From: Ctena decussata
Lineage: Eukaryota > Mollusca > Bivalvia > Lucinida > Lucinidae
Direction of reading: 5' to 3'
Length of the DNA: 64,000 bases
Assembly: GCA_963989385.1 (NCBI GenBank)
Contig: OZ022499.1
Coordinates: forward strand, 78,233,903 to 78,297,902
The notes beneath the pieces were generated by a model, which was given only the letters and a program-made list of their open reading frames with translations, searched no databases and was not told the DNA's origin. This document shows positions 40,101 to 44,676 of the stretch, one piece after another (the stretch's first letter is position 1; every line of letters starts with the position of its first letter). The position numbers and the translations under genes are program-made.

Positions 40101-43100
40101 TTTCCAACACACCAGACCTTGTATACATCCGTTACACATGCTGGGATAGTTTCCCTATAGGTATCTATTGTATACATTCGTTACGCTTTTTGAATGGTGT
40201 ATCAGATATAATTTTTGAGTAGGATCACAATTGTATACACTTGTCTACATCCGTTACAACTGCTTGGGCACTTTCCCTATCTTATTCTATTGTATACATT
40301 TGTTACAGGTTTTTTGAAAAGATGTGCTAATTATTTTCAGAAATATTAATATTGTATACACTTGTCTACATCTGATACAGGCAGAGACTGGGGTTTTCCT
40401 ATATATTTGCTTTGTATACATTCGTTACACTTCTTGGAAAAGAGTCGCTGATTTTTTTTCAACACACAGACCTTGTATACATCTGTTACACGTACTGGGA
40501 TAGTTTTTTTATACTTTTGCATTGTATACATTCGTCACACTTTTTGAATGGTGTATCAGATTTAATTTTGTGAGTAGGATCACAATTGTATACACTTGTC
40601 TACATCCGTTACACCTGCTTGGGTACTTTTCCTATCTTATTCTATTGTGTACGTTTGTTACAGTTGTTTTGAAAAGATGTGCTAATTTTTTCAGTAATAT
40701 TATTATTGTATACACTTGTCTACATCTGATACAGGCAGAGACTGGGGTTTTCCTATATATTTGCATTGTATACATTCGTTACACTTCTTGGAAAAGAGTC
40801 GCTGATTTTTTTTTCAAAACACACAGATCTTGACTAGATACATGTGCTTGCAGGCCTGAAATCATTTTCTACATTTGTCTACACCGTTACGGTGTGACAA
40901 AATGCGCCCTTCCGGAAATCCGCTCTCCTTTTGTGCACTATCTAATGTCTTGATGCAGTATGATCAGAAATTATCTCATAATTATCCTCAAAACCCATCC
41001 TTACATGGACCTCTGTATACCATTATGTAAGACTTGTTCTCGAATGAGGATGTATTCTGATGATGTTCTGCTCTCTCTGTTTACTAGTTCAAAGAAATGA
41101 AAACACATTTAAATGTGCAGAAGCAATCTTACTTCCACATATATACTAGTCAAAAGTTCTAACCGGCCACTTACTTTTTATCATTTTTCTTCACTGCTGT
41201 TAGCAATCTCACAGTTCAGTTAACAGCAACAGATAGGTGAATATATCGGTAAATCATACCACAAAAATATTTAGCAATATTCAGTACACTGTATCCTGGA
41301 GGTACAGATGAATACGGGTACCCCCATTTTCAAAATTTCAAAATTAACAAGATTTTGCATTGAGTGGTGGGGTAAGTTTTAACATTTTGGCCAAACACGA
41401 CCACTGTCATGCACGAAGACTGATTATTTCTGCATAAATCTGTTCTTTCAGTCATTTGCTTTAGTAATGAGATGGTTTTGCTCACTTAAATTGGATATTT
41501 TAAAAAGTGATTTTTCACAAACTGTGACGAAATGCTGAATTTTGTGAATTTTAAAAACGGGGCTACTTGTATTCATCGGCGCTTCCTGGATGTAATGTTA
41601 AGAATTTTGTCAAACTTTTTGATAGCTAAGTTGACTGACACATCTGCCTATTTGGGGATGTAAATAGAACTCTAAGATTGTTTGGGGCTCTAAAGAAAAT
41701 CGATAAAAAGTAAGTGGCCGGTTAGAACTTTTGGTTAGTATAGTAGTTGTTTCAACTTCATTTATAACCATTGCACATAAAAAAATTAGCTATTCAATGT
41801 ATAGACTCAACAACCACTAGAGTTGACTAGTGCCTCATGTTAAATTACAAGCAAAAATTCAGAATGTTACCAATGTTGAATATCAAATCCACAATGTAGT
41901 ATTTGATACAACCGGAAATGTGGAATGAGTGACAGTTTTGACAGTTTTAAGACTTCTCCAGCCCTTCTATGCATATGAAAAGTTGTTGCTCCAATTCACA
42001 AACTAGCAAGGACGACTGCTGTTTGCACAGGCAATATTAATAAACCTATGTTGGTTTGCTGTGCTCCTAACTGCCAACAACTTTGGCCCTACTCAATATT
42101 TATTCATTTATTTATTATGATTTTTTGCCATCCTGTTAAAAGGCAATTTATTTAAATTTTTGTGATTTACTTCAGTATTACATTATTACAACTTTGTTAA
42201 CTGCATTCATCTCTGAAAGGAGCTAAACTGTCAGTACTATATGGGAATCTGCAACAGCTTAGACCCTGATCAGATGGCTCCTTAGGAGCAGTCTTGCCTG
42301 GATTTGCACTGTTTGCAAATGCATTTTAGTCACTACCAGTACTTTTAGGCATATGTTAACAGATATCATACCGTACTTGTATATACCTACCTACCCACAT
42401 GAAAAAGTGAGAATAGGAGCACAGGAAACCATTTTTTAAAGACAATCTAGCCAATAGAAATAATGTACTAACCAGTTTCCCCCTTGTCATGGTAACTATG
42501 GGCTCCAATCATATAATCTGGAATAACATAGTTTAATATCACTATAGGGCTACAGAAGATTCTAATGATGCCATGTCACAAAAACACATTGCAAATTTGA
42601 TTCAATGTAAAGTTTGTCAAATATTATTTAAATATTATGAGCTCTGCTGAGCAGTGCAATATACCCCTATGGTGAGTTAATTGTAAGAGAAGAAACAATG
42701 AGTACTGTACATGTATTTATTTGGCTATCAGATGGAGATTTCCCCCTCAAGAAGGAACCAAAATATCTAAATCAGTATTGTGTAACTGTGCTGTAAATTA
42801 GGTTTTTCCCTTCCAAAACAATCCCAAAACTTTAGATCCATCTTATAAGTGATGTAGATTTGTAGGTTTGTTTTAGATCCACCCCATCACCACCCTCCCC
42901 CATTACCCAATAAATATGGAACATTATCAGGACTTTCTCAATGACAAAAAAATGATAATCATGATTGTACAGGAGTATAGGACAATGGTAGTTTAGAGTA
43001 CCCTGCCAGAAGCATGTTTCACTTAAATATATTCATCAATACATCATAGCCAGACATTAAACCAAGACTGAGATATACTGTACTGTAAAAACTCTAAAAA

Positions 43101-44624
43101 TTGAGACATTGAAAATAATTACTGTAACTAATCTTAAAATTTAACAGTTTATTTTTTCAATGCATTTTTTCTAAAAGATGCAGATGGAATGGCAAAAGTG
43201 CAGATCCTGATCAGACTCTCCTCCAGGAACAGTCTGACCTGGGTTTTGATAGATTGATTTGTTGCTTTATGTCCACGGTAAACAGCTATGGTCATGTCGG
43301 GATGGTAAGTTAACCTAACCACACTGTTCCTGGGCAGGCTTAGACCTCCTAAGCGGTTAACCAGTACTAAGTGCACATACTTTCACCAGTTACTGACAAA
43401 TGCCCTTTAATCAGCGGAAGGAGAAACGAAAGTATGTGGCCAGACCGAGTATTGAACCCAGGACGTCTGACGTATGAATCAGGTGCCTTACCGACTGCGC
43501 TATGCGGCATGGCTCTGATCTGGGTCTGCACTGTTTACTCACACCTATCTGCCCCAATATATAGATTTTTTATCACAGTAAAATTATAAACAAGTTCAGG
43601 TGAGTTAGGATCAGTATGGCAGATTGGCAGTGTCCTTAAAATACAGGGTTTTCAGCCTGGCTTAAATGTTACTTGTCCTTAAAACACATATAGGTAAAGT
43701 GAAATCAGGCTGAAAACCCTTCATAAAGTGAAAGGGTCGAGACAAAAGGCTATAATATAGATAATTATGGGAAACTTCTTCTTTTTGCAATTTAAAGCAC
43801 ACACCGAAGTTGTAACCTCTCAGTAGAACTGCCTAAATAAGGCACAGAGCCTTAGATAAGAGGGAGTATTTGGTGATACTTAGGGATAATTTGTGTTAAT
43901 TCTGCATAAAAACATATGTTGTGACCCCTAATCTGAACCGTCTCGAAGAGACGGTTCAGATGAGGGGTCACAACATATGGTTTTGATAAGAAATAAAAAA
44001 AATTATCCTTAATTATCATCAAATACTCCCTCTTATCTAGAGCTCTGAAGGCAGTTCCAGTGAAGGGTCACAACAAATGTGTTATGGCACAAAACTTTAT
44101 AATTAATTAAGAAATAATTTTTCCTTACGTGTTGATTATGCTGATTAACACATGTTGTTGGAAGGCAGATCACGAAATATTCATTCACGACGGCGCAGCC
44201 GAAGCGAATTAATAATCGCATCTGCCTGACAACATGTGTGATTCAGCGATATTTCAAGGTAAGAAAAAATTATTCTGATTCTAACAGTATACAGAATGAA
44301 AATCAAGTATAATGTGACATTTCCTAAGGACTATTTTGAGGTGGGTCCTCAGAGAAGCCAATGTTTACATTCAATTTCATAAAGGCAACAAATTTGCATG
44401 TTTTGAGTCTCGGCATTAGCAATGGATTCGATAACAAATTTTCACATGACGCTGCTGCCTATGCGTTCAATAGGGAAAATGTCGTTAAAATAGTTATTAT
44501 CCTCCACATTCATGCTTATCTATGGACCTCCAAAAGATGATAAACTGACCTGGAATGTTGATATTGTGCTTCAGAGACCAAACAAACAATTCTGTAAGGC
44601 AAGTCACCATCTTTGAAGAATGAC
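4060..44624 (-). CDS. WDPCP: WDPCP (fritz homologue), N-terminal part, 11 exons, 3' end outside window
   Basis: Eleven exons were found by eye on the minus strand: 44550-44624, 42473-42517, 28882-28952, 27060-27240, 25331-25464, 21767-21844, 12678-12778, 11132-11194, 9831-9930, 9132-9168 and 4060-4130. All have AG/GT borders and matching phases. From the ATG at 44610 they join into 942 coding bases (314 codons) without a stop. The translation follows my memory of vertebrate WDPCP in order: CLTELFVWSLK, then LWSPRNK, ITLCGHSG, SLVGRLSGET, EIPGPVNRR, PWSPMATEKDRAN, KVYTVEQ and KLLLGCADGSL. WDPCP is a WD40-type CPLANE subunit at the ciliary base, needed for ciliogenesis, septin organisation and planar polarity. 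The human protein is about 746 residues, so somewhat under half is present. The remaining exons must lie left of 4060, probably off the window. Introns reach 13.5 kb and are full of transposons. Confidence 0.93.
4646..5776 (+). mobile_element. hairpin-ended element with tandem core, caagagctt(t/c)gc family
   Basis: It starts caagagctttgcaagcgatg, carries diverged tandem units with phrases like catcaagatatcccaa..ggttat, then a ggacggac-type stretch, and ends in a hairpin around catccgttt...aaacgggc. The same family occurs, better preserved, at 24158-25212. The class is inferred from its architecture; no protein is encoded. Confidence 0.6.
6218..8426 (+). mobile_element. Helitron-like non-autonomous element with two tandem modules
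   Basis: It starts caagtagcccaaag and ends ctgagccttcggctcaggtg agctaa: an 8-bp stem, a short loop, then CTAA. It contains about seven units of a 148-bp repeat (6800-7800, with gaccttgaccttgggcgcag) and three units of a 174-177-bp repeat (7805-8190), then a ggacccacggacggacg stretch before the hairpin. No target duplication is visible against the intact MITE. The terminal hairpin plus CTRR and the absence of duplication fit Helitron or Helentron derivatives. Confidence 0.7.
6800..8190. repeat. two tandem repeat arrays in the Helitron-like core
   Basis: Array one has a period of about 148 bases, with each unit holding gaccttgaccttgggcgcag and acatttgtgtgaagttattt. Array two has a period of 174-177 bases, with each unit holding gggcagctaactccgtagtc and attacctgcaagtatgataa. 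Confidence 0.85.
8588..8783 (-). mobile_element. tRNA-derived SINE, family B
   Basis: Read on the minus strand it starts with a tRNA-like head (gagccctggtagctcagtgg gttaag) with a weakened T arm (gttcgattcc). It is followed by a body containing aaacagggttccattgcaca. Other copies are at 33362-33442, 58331-58536 and 62238-62415. Confidence 0.75.
8856..9078. mobile_element. 223-bp fully palindromic foldback MITE, copy 1
   Basis: It runs from ggggccgtattcataaag to ctttatgaatacggcccc-type ends and is self-complementary across its length around ggaacagtctttgtaagact. It lies 53 bases from WDPCP exon 10. Confidence 0.9.
9132..9168 (-). CDS. WDPCP: WDPCP exon 10 (37-base microexon)
   Basis: This small exon lies between gttccag and gtaag and encodes IQRSLMVNIPLK plus one base. 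It matches human KIQCVSVTRIPLK. A 223-bp full palindrome begins 53 bases beyond its donor, and a second copy lies in intron 8, so exons 9 and 10 together are bracketed by two copies of one hairpin element. Confidence 0.88.
9831..9930 (-). CDS. WDPCP: WDPCP exon 9
   Basis: This is a 100-base exon with acceptor ttttcag and donor gtatgt. It encodes S-KLQPNKVYTVEQAFSSGGE and then AKSCTYEIAAGK. It matches human QPYQVFTVEH and DSCIYEC. Confidence 0.92.
10002..10263. mobile_element. gagccgcgaca-family MITE, copy 1
   Basis: The inverted ends are gagccacgatacgaaa and tcgtgtcgcagctc. The interior is an imperfect palindrome with cagatcagcctgg / ccagactgatc. The other copies are at 11299-11523, 14566-14800 and 28584-28824. 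This is the most diverged of the four. Confidence 0.75.
10518..10740. mobile_element. 223-bp fully palindromic foldback MITE, copy 2
   Basis: It is identical in length to copy 1 at 8856-9078 and differs at only a handful of bases. It lies in WDPCP intron 8. Confidence 0.9.
11132..11194 (-). CDS. WDPCP: WDPCP exon 8
   Basis: This is a 63-base exon with acceptor atttcag and donor gtaaag. It encodes PNVNVMTYTRTECNPQFAEF and ends with two bases of a serine codon completed by exon 9. It matches the human segment containing SSVRTEWDPLDVRF. Confidence 0.88.
11299..11523. mobile_element. gagccgcgaca-family MITE, copy 2, inside another MITE
   Basis: The ends are gagccgggacatgtgaaaac and gttttctcgtgtcacggctc, with atta on both sides. 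It interrupts a copy of the aaggtg-family MITE whose left part is 11255-11298 and right part 11524-11625. Confidence 0.8.
11835..12141. mobile_element. taccgtatacgcggt MITE with central hairpin, copy 1
   Basis: The terminal inverted repeats are tactgtatacccggtaattt and, inverted, actgcgtatacggta. In the middle, gagccagttctttcattaac and gttaatgacagaactggctc form a long hairpin around cctgcggtcctgccgcagg. Confidence 0.82.
12401..12600. mobile_element. 200-bp palindromic MITE (agagctctagataag), copy 1
   Basis: It is inverted across its length. The core gttgtgacccctcatctgaa is paired with ttcaaatgaggggtcacaac, and the ends agagctctagataagagg are paired with tttctagagctc. Confidence 0.88.
12678..12778 (-). 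CDS. WDPCP: WDPCP exon 7
   Basis: This is a 101-base exon with a weak acceptor (atatttaag) and donor gtatgt. It reads VLIWWRNSSEEALPWSPMAT, then EKDRANMIVLSVHG in frame with the next exon. The PW(S/A)P..xEKDRAN string is diagnostic of WDPCP. A 200-bp palindromic MITE ends 78 bases away, at 12600. Confidence 0.92.
13098..13440 (+). repeat. 159-bp tandem duplication of a gaccttgacctatgg element
   Basis: Two units begin gagctgttgtcttaaa at 13101 and 13260, each with gtgaccttgacctatgg and gaaaccagaatgtcacagac. The caag start suggests a short or truncated relative of the hairpin-ended elements. No end hairpin is seen. Confidence 0.75.
13449..13705. mobile_element. aaggtg-family MITE carrying the gagcaaattctttcc hairpin
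   Basis: The ends are aaggtgtataggtacacttt and, inverted, gaaagtgtattcattcacct. The centre is a strong hairpin, ctttaaaggaaagagtttgc against gcaaattctttcctttaag. This is the most abundant small element here. Recognisable full or partial copies lie near 3800-3930, 4500-4600, 5980-6140, 9230-9440, 11255-11625, 14012-14228, 21040-21400 (two hairpins), 26590-26780, 33780-33930 and 60720-60840. Confidence 0.75.
14012..14228. mobile_element. aaggtg-family MITE, second well-preserved copy
   Basis: The ends are taggtgaataggtacacct and gaaagtgtatgcatgcacct. The centre has the gagagcaaattctttccttt hairpin partner. Confidence 0.7.
14566..14800. mobile_element. gagccgcgaca-family MITE, copy 3
   Basis: The ends are agccgcgacatgacaaaacc and ttttgtcgtgttgcagct, with the same palindromic interior as the other copies. 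Confidence 0.8.
16001..18630 (+). mobile_element. inner Helitron-like element (caagagggccatggtgg family)
   Basis: It starts caagagggccatggtggccc, has about sixteen 146-bp core units, then an acgt/ggacggac stretch (18525-18575), and ends gagcacttcgtgctcaggtg agctaa. Removing it restores gtgcagaata|aaattatgga, the sequence found uninterrupted in the neighbouring units of the host element. The insertion is therefore precise and leaves no target duplication. No protein is encoded. This 'pearl-like' architecture is common in bivalves. Confidence 0.82.
16210..18500. repeat. about 16 tandem units of 146 bp with a two-unit higher order
   Basis: Units contain gatttgacctagtgacctag and gacccgacatgacccagttt. 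From about 16900 on they alternate: one type reads tttctaagattt..ttggcctag, the next tttctatgattt..ttgtcctag, giving a repeat of about 290 bases. Confidence 0.88.
19147..19175 (+). CDS. possible 5' exon of the antisense intronic gene
   Basis: A 29-base stretch lies between tttgaaacag and a strong donor, ATG|gtaagtatg. Joined to the acceptor at 19302 it gives M-ELKATMTTSPL in frame with the 443-codon exon, putting the initiator in the last codon of this exon. This is a prediction from splice signals only. Confidence 0.4.
19317..20648 (+). CDS. uncharacterised 443-residue protein, antisense within WDPCP intron 6
   Basis: This is a single open frame of 443 codons ending in TGA at 20646. I do not recognise the family. 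Residues 1-157 look helical and leucine-rich with scattered cysteines. Residues about 158-236 are a lysine-rich, low-complexity linker. Residues about 237-360 form a second compact region (ISDRAIVTFVLTPRISVNAV, LYLHMLGGSQLYLLV). Residues about 362-392 are a strongly basic coiled stretch (KKREQKKENKRKRREEKK), followed by a Ser/Thr/Asp-rich tail. No signal peptide or membrane segment is evident. The frame stays open upstream to a good acceptor (ctttttcag, exon start 19302), so the first ATG here may be internal and the true start may lie in a 5' exon at 19147-19175. Its length and open state argue for a real host gene or retrogene rather than transposon debris. Expression is unknown. Confidence 0.7.
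   Translation: MTTSPLTDTEICLQCVDVNEVIYDENEKHLKRVSSAPLDCKEELFREILTNLQTCQEVCFSYMKQLIIIKEPRVRFKLANDVTGLQTKIEETNLSLNLKTCLREICKIAYNMVKENSLLDNLVEFDGERHATVDMFGKTQEKMVAFMDMMSLIDISGNEKQTDKQACTKMLQKDTNKKTKLHKTTHHKCDREGMTNAQVKETGKDKDEGKKQNKLEKQKRVHDSKDNLKTGHTQPEEDKITLQISDRAIVTFVLTPRISVNAVQVFKQLLYLHMLGGSQLYLLVCHVGPLNEIQELVLYQYTPDQTLLDVCQASGYLDLAKLEKVFRKVHGQRLQKLADLKEYFKYYIFDCPGVKDHAKDNQDRLERYLKKREQKKENKRKRREEKKAESEFGSDLAEACSQQSFTTSIDTCSDTDITSAADLSNYNFINMNHIRTQHKEEFL
20751..20961. mobile_element. ttaaccctt MITE with TTAA ends, copy 1
   Basis: The ends are ttaacccttaaagcgccaaa and tttggcgcattaagggttaa. The interior is a hairpin around gtaaatccagatgaggtggc. TTAA at both tips fits a piggyBac-type target. 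It starts about 100 bases after the stop codon of the antisense gene. Confidence 0.82.
21767..21844 (-). CDS. WDPCP: WDPCP exon 6
   Basis: This 78-base exon is exactly 26 codons, between cattgcag and gtgagc. It encodes ITPVEIPGPVNRRLERSLSV then NIHQDM. EIPGPxNR is one of the most conserved strings of the family. The exon could be skipped without changing frame. The 9-kb intron after it contains the antisense gene at 19302-20648. Confidence 0.92.
21955..22860. repeat. three tandem modules of about 290 bp with a cggccatcttgga motif
   Basis: Modules begin gcggttc(t/c)ggagaaaa, contain tattggttttgctattttta and atcttggactctcgacc, and end, in the last two, with a ggacggac stretch plus the hairpin caccttgctaaagcaggtg. 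The period between modules two and three is about 289 bases. The first module is more diverged and incomplete. Confidence 0.82.
22944..23146. mobile_element. MITE with tacagttaactctc ends
   Basis: The inverted ends are tacagttaactctcaatatc and gatatcgagagttgattgta. Internal palindromes include aaactactgatatctcaaag / ctttgagatatcagtagttt. Confidence 0.78.
23469..23743 (-). mobile_element. tRNA-Met-derived SINE, full length
   Basis: On the minus strand it begins with a nearly intact tRNA-Met-like head (gcgtagcgcaatcggtaggg, anticodon loop ctcataa, ggttcgaaacc). It is followed by a body with gtcagttactggcgaagtat and ends in an (aatc)n tail. Other copies are at 36102-36316 (+), 43250-43514 (-) and 57061-57293 (-, head missing). 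Confidence 0.88.
23819..24022. mobile_element. ttaaccctt-family MITE, copy 2, one end eroded
   Basis: It starts ggttaatccataaagtgcca and has the central hairpin gtgtagatccagatgaggct / gccacctcacctggatctat. The right end is not clear. Confidence 0.65.
24103..25314 (+). mobile_element. outer hairpin-ended element interrupted by another
   Basis: It starts caagacctttgcaagatag. Its tail gtagtacaatagtcttcctg tacttttgtacag ends near tcatattaa and matches the tail of the element ending at 18998. Everything between 24158 and 25212 belongs to an inserted element, leaving about 55 bases of the outer head. Confidence 0.6.
24158..25212 (+). mobile_element. inner hairpin-ended element, caagagcttcgc family
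   Basis: It begins caagagcttcgcaagcggtg, has diverged repeats of about 100-150 bases (catcaagatat..ggtta), a ggacggatggacgggcgg stretch, and ends with taatacgtccattttttcaa aacgggcgtataa, a stem of about nine pairs. Its start cataatacgcccgttt is also complementary to its end. Confidence 0.68.
25331..25464 (-). CDS. WDPCP: WDPCP exon 5
   Basis: This is a 134-base exon with acceptor ttataccag and donor gtatat. It continues in frame from exon 4 as V-CMTDQFMVAAF, then RVDYIYFCKRPP and ALKKIDKLSSWEPK. It matches the human segment with TDSFIILSF and KRLEKLSALDYK. Confidence 0.9.
25560..25936. mobile_element. taccgtatacgcggt MITE with central hairpin, copy 2
   Basis: The ends are accgtatacacggtaatttt and aaattaccgcgtatacggta. 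It has the same central hairpin as copy 1 (gagccagttctttcattaac). It starts 96 bases from the acceptor side of WDPCP exon 5. Confidence 0.82.
26394..26535. mobile_element. 142-bp palindromic MITE (ggggataact)
   Basis: The ends are ggggataactatattgaaaa and tttgaatacagttatccccc. It is self-complementary around ttacggtgacgcatcagcgt cgccgtaa. Confidence 0.82.
26838..27015. repeat. 33-bp minisatellite next to WDPCP exon 4
   Basis: Five to six units of agagagaccacaatgttaaa plus actatcttt, one of them truncated. The array ends 45 bases from the exon 4 border, just inside intron 4. Confidence 0.85.
27060..27240 (-). CDS. WDPCP: WDPCP exon 4
   Basis: At 181 bases this is the largest exon in the window. 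It has acceptor atttcag and donor gtaggt. It encodes ELLSAFRVVQYRWRSRKVV, then NITLCGHSGDIEKL and DKSLVGRLSGETVSH. The LCG and DRSLVGKL blocks are recognisable in human WDPCP. A degraded copy of its first 60-odd bases lies upstream in intron 3 at 28174-28234. A 33-bp minisatellite begins 45 bases past its donor. Confidence 0.92.
28174..28234 (-). pseudogene. degraded duplicate of the start of WDPCP exon 4 in intron 3
   Basis: On the minus strand, ...cttcag is followed by a sequence reading ELLSAFQMVLYCWHRTKW, against ELLSAFRVVQYRWRSRKVV in the true exon 4 about 1 kb downstream. The similarity starts in the acceptor and runs about 65 bases into the exon. Read on in the same frame it meets TAA after ELLSAF..SQQRSR, so it cannot replace exon 4. 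It is best explained as a partial exon duplication that decayed. It could still act as a decoy acceptor or a poison exon. Confidence 0.72.
28584..28824. mobile_element. gagccgcgaca-family MITE, copy 4
   Basis: The ends are gggcggtgacgcaacaatac and tttttgtggtgtcgcagctc. It lies 57 bases from the donor side of WDPCP exon 3 (28882). Confidence 0.78.
28882..28952 (-). CDS. WDPCP: WDPCP exon 3
   Basis: This is a 71-base exon between tttccag and gtatgt. It encodes RDMLWSPRNKRPERLRDMIK followed by EME. It corresponds to the human stretch containing AWSPHNKK and RLRDTLKELE, and ends on a codon boundary. Confidence 0.9.
29721..29791 (+). tRNA. tRNA-Gly (GCC)-like sequence, probably a pseudogene
   Basis: The D arm ggttcagtggtagaa, anticodon loop TGCCATG and T arm ggttcaaatccc are those of tRNA-Gly-GCC, and a run of eight or more T follows as a Pol III stop. 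The 3' acceptor strand ccgccgc does not pair with the 5' bases tgcttgg over the outer four positions. Just upstream the D-arm half (gttcagtggtagaatgctt) is present a second time, so a duplication appears to have replaced the true 5' acceptor strand. Confidence 0.55.
30066..30380. repeat. near-perfect 146-bp inverted repeat with 23-base loop
   Basis: The left arm 30066-30211 (tgccaaagtggctttatgta ...) and right arm 30235-30380 (... tacataaagccactttggca) match almost base for base. The loop contains gcgcacctgataaatgtg, which also occurs just before the left arm at 30050-30067. A related phrase therefore sits at both the outside and the centre. Confidence 0.92.
30785..31892 (-). repeat. left subterminal array of the foldback element
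   Basis: About nine units near 118 bases, each with two related 18-mers: gtgtaacgaacgtatacaat and gtgtaacggatgtagacaag. Between them stand tatatagggaaacccatccc and an A-rich stretch. The open frames seen across this array are only translations of the repeat. Confidence 0.9.
31893..32790. repeat. about 155-bp satellite inside the foldback element
   Basis: Five to six units contain aatcctgccaaccatgcccc, ggccacgccccgggggtcat and gaaaccatgaggcccagagc. Later units are more diverged. Confidence 0.88.
32791..33726. other. unassigned interior of the foldback element
   Basis: No convincing gene. A 92-codon open frame at 33017-33295 has no recognisable domain. A partial family B SINE lies at 33362-33442 (minus strand). 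Confidence 0.4.
33727..34063. mobile_element. taccatattaatcct-family MITE, copy 2
   Basis: The ends are taccatattcatcctaata and, inverted, aataggattaatatggta. It contains the aaagagttgacc hairpin half and a C12 tract. It sits in the interior of the 10.2-kb foldback element, so it was inserted later or carried as cargo. Confidence 0.65.
34064..36101. other. unassigned AT-rich interior of the foldback element
   Basis: No transposase motif is visible. It holds small palindromes at 34680-34735 and 35299-35362 and the dispersed repeat at 35375-35520. A transposase may have been here and decayed. Confidence 0.4.
35375..35520 (+). repeat. dispersed ggtggggttgtttggaca repeat, short copy
   Basis: It shares ggtggggttgtttggacac, a ctctctc-rich stretch and gagatggcccgatatagac with the longer inverted copy at 51098-51400. 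Confidence 0.7.
36102..36316 (+). mobile_element. tRNA-Met-derived SINE, in the foldback element
   Basis: The head gaccgcgtagcacaatcggt has a cat anticodon and a good T arm (ggttcgaaacc). The body ends near ggccgtccctat, where the foldback tandem array begins. Confidence 0.85.
37838..37890 (+). ncRNA. hammerhead-ribozyme-like motif, copy 1
   Basis: ctgatgag (37856) and cgaaa (37878) enclose gactcgcagaggggtc, which folds as a 5-pair stem II (gactc/gggtc, one G-U) with loop gcagag. That is the conserved hammerhead core. I cannot see a matching stem I, stem III or cleavage triplet in the usual places, so self-cleavage is unproven. Confidence 0.4.
37970..38022 (+). ncRNA. hammerhead-ribozyme-like motif, copy 2
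   Basis: It is a direct repeat of copy 1 over ttgatgcca(g/c)cgcctgat and onward through cgaaatag; the flanks differ. The core is at 37988-38014. Confidence 0.4.
38168..38367. other. assembly gap (200 N)
   Basis: Exactly 200 unresolved bases, a conventional placeholder length, so the true distance is unknown. Confidence 0.99.
40953..42472. other. remainder of WDPCP intron 2
   Basis: Apart from the mariner-like MITE at 41146-41738 I see no gene or clear repeat. Confidence 0.5.
41146..41738. mobile_element. 593-bp Tc1/mariner-type MITE
   Basis: The inverted ends are ctagtcaaaagttctaaccg and, reversed, ctaaccaaaagttctaaccg, matching for about 37 bases through ggccacttactttttatc. TA stands at both outer borders. 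The interior is not coding. Confidence 0.88.
42473..42517 (-). CDS. WDPCP: WDPCP exon 2
   Basis: This is a 45-base exon between tattccag and gttagt. It reads D-YMIGAHSYHDKGETG in the frame carried over from exon 1. The human protein has about twenty more residues between this segment and the next conserved block, so this loop is shorter here or an exon was missed in the 13.5-kb intron that follows. Confidence 0.85.
43250..43514 (-). mobile_element. tRNA-Met-derived SINE in WDPCP intron 1
   Basis: It has the same head and body as 23469-23743. The T arm is changed (gtattgaaccc on the plus strand), so internal promoter box B is probably weak. Confidence 0.85.
43846..44045. mobile_element. 200-bp palindromic MITE (agagctctagataag), copy 2
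   Basis: It has the same length and structure as 12401-12600, with core gttgtgacccctaatctgaa / ttcagatgaggggtcacaac. It lies in WDPCP intron 1. Shorter relatives of the core hairpin are near 30645-30705, 34680-34735 and 35299-35362. Confidence 0.88.
44550..44624 (-). CDS. WDPCP: WDPCP exon 1 of the coding region, with start codon
   Basis: The exon is bordered by cctttcag upstream and gtcagt downstream. ATG is at 44610-44608 and opens MVTCLTELFVWSLK, which lines up with the start of human WDPCP (CLTELHLWSLK). Fourteen bases of 5' UTR precede it in this exon, and the upstream acceptor implies at least one non-coding 5' exon to the right that I could not place. It ends in phase 1 (one base of the next codon). 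Confidence 0.9.
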
Positions 44625-44676
44625 CTGAAAGGAAATTTCAAAGTACAGTAAAAACTACAAGAACAATCATGCCTGA

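Larger units (their letters stand above)
36330..40870 (+). repeat. right subterminal array of the foldback element
   Basis: It is the same motif family in inverse orientation (ttgtatacgttcgtcacgc and ttgtatacatccgttacac), in higher-order blocks of several motifs. It is interrupted by the transposon at 36684-38386. Some 50 motif copies remain. Block-level homogenisation is visible between 38400 and 39480. Confidence 0.88.
30710..40944. mobile_element. 10.2-kb foldback DNA transposon in WDPCP intron 2
   Basis: The two ends are inverted copies of about 75 bases that differ at only a few positions: left catatagtgcacaaaaggag and onward to acaccgtaacggtgtagaca, right the reverse complement starting tagatagtgcacaaaagg. 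The flanks carry atgtcttg on both sides (30702-30709 and 40945-40952), an 8-bp target duplication. Inside each end is a tandem array in opposite orientation (30785-31892 and 36330-40870), so whole arms can fold back. The interior (31893-36330) holds a satellite, MITEs and a SINE but no transposase that I can see. Foldback/Galileo elements (P superfamily) have this design, and 8 bp also fits P or hAT. Confidence 0.85.

Noticed and set aside
30785..40870. CRISPR-like regular repeats
   Set aside because: The units are tandem with variable homologous spacers in an intron of a spliced animal gene; there are no unique spacers and no cas genes.
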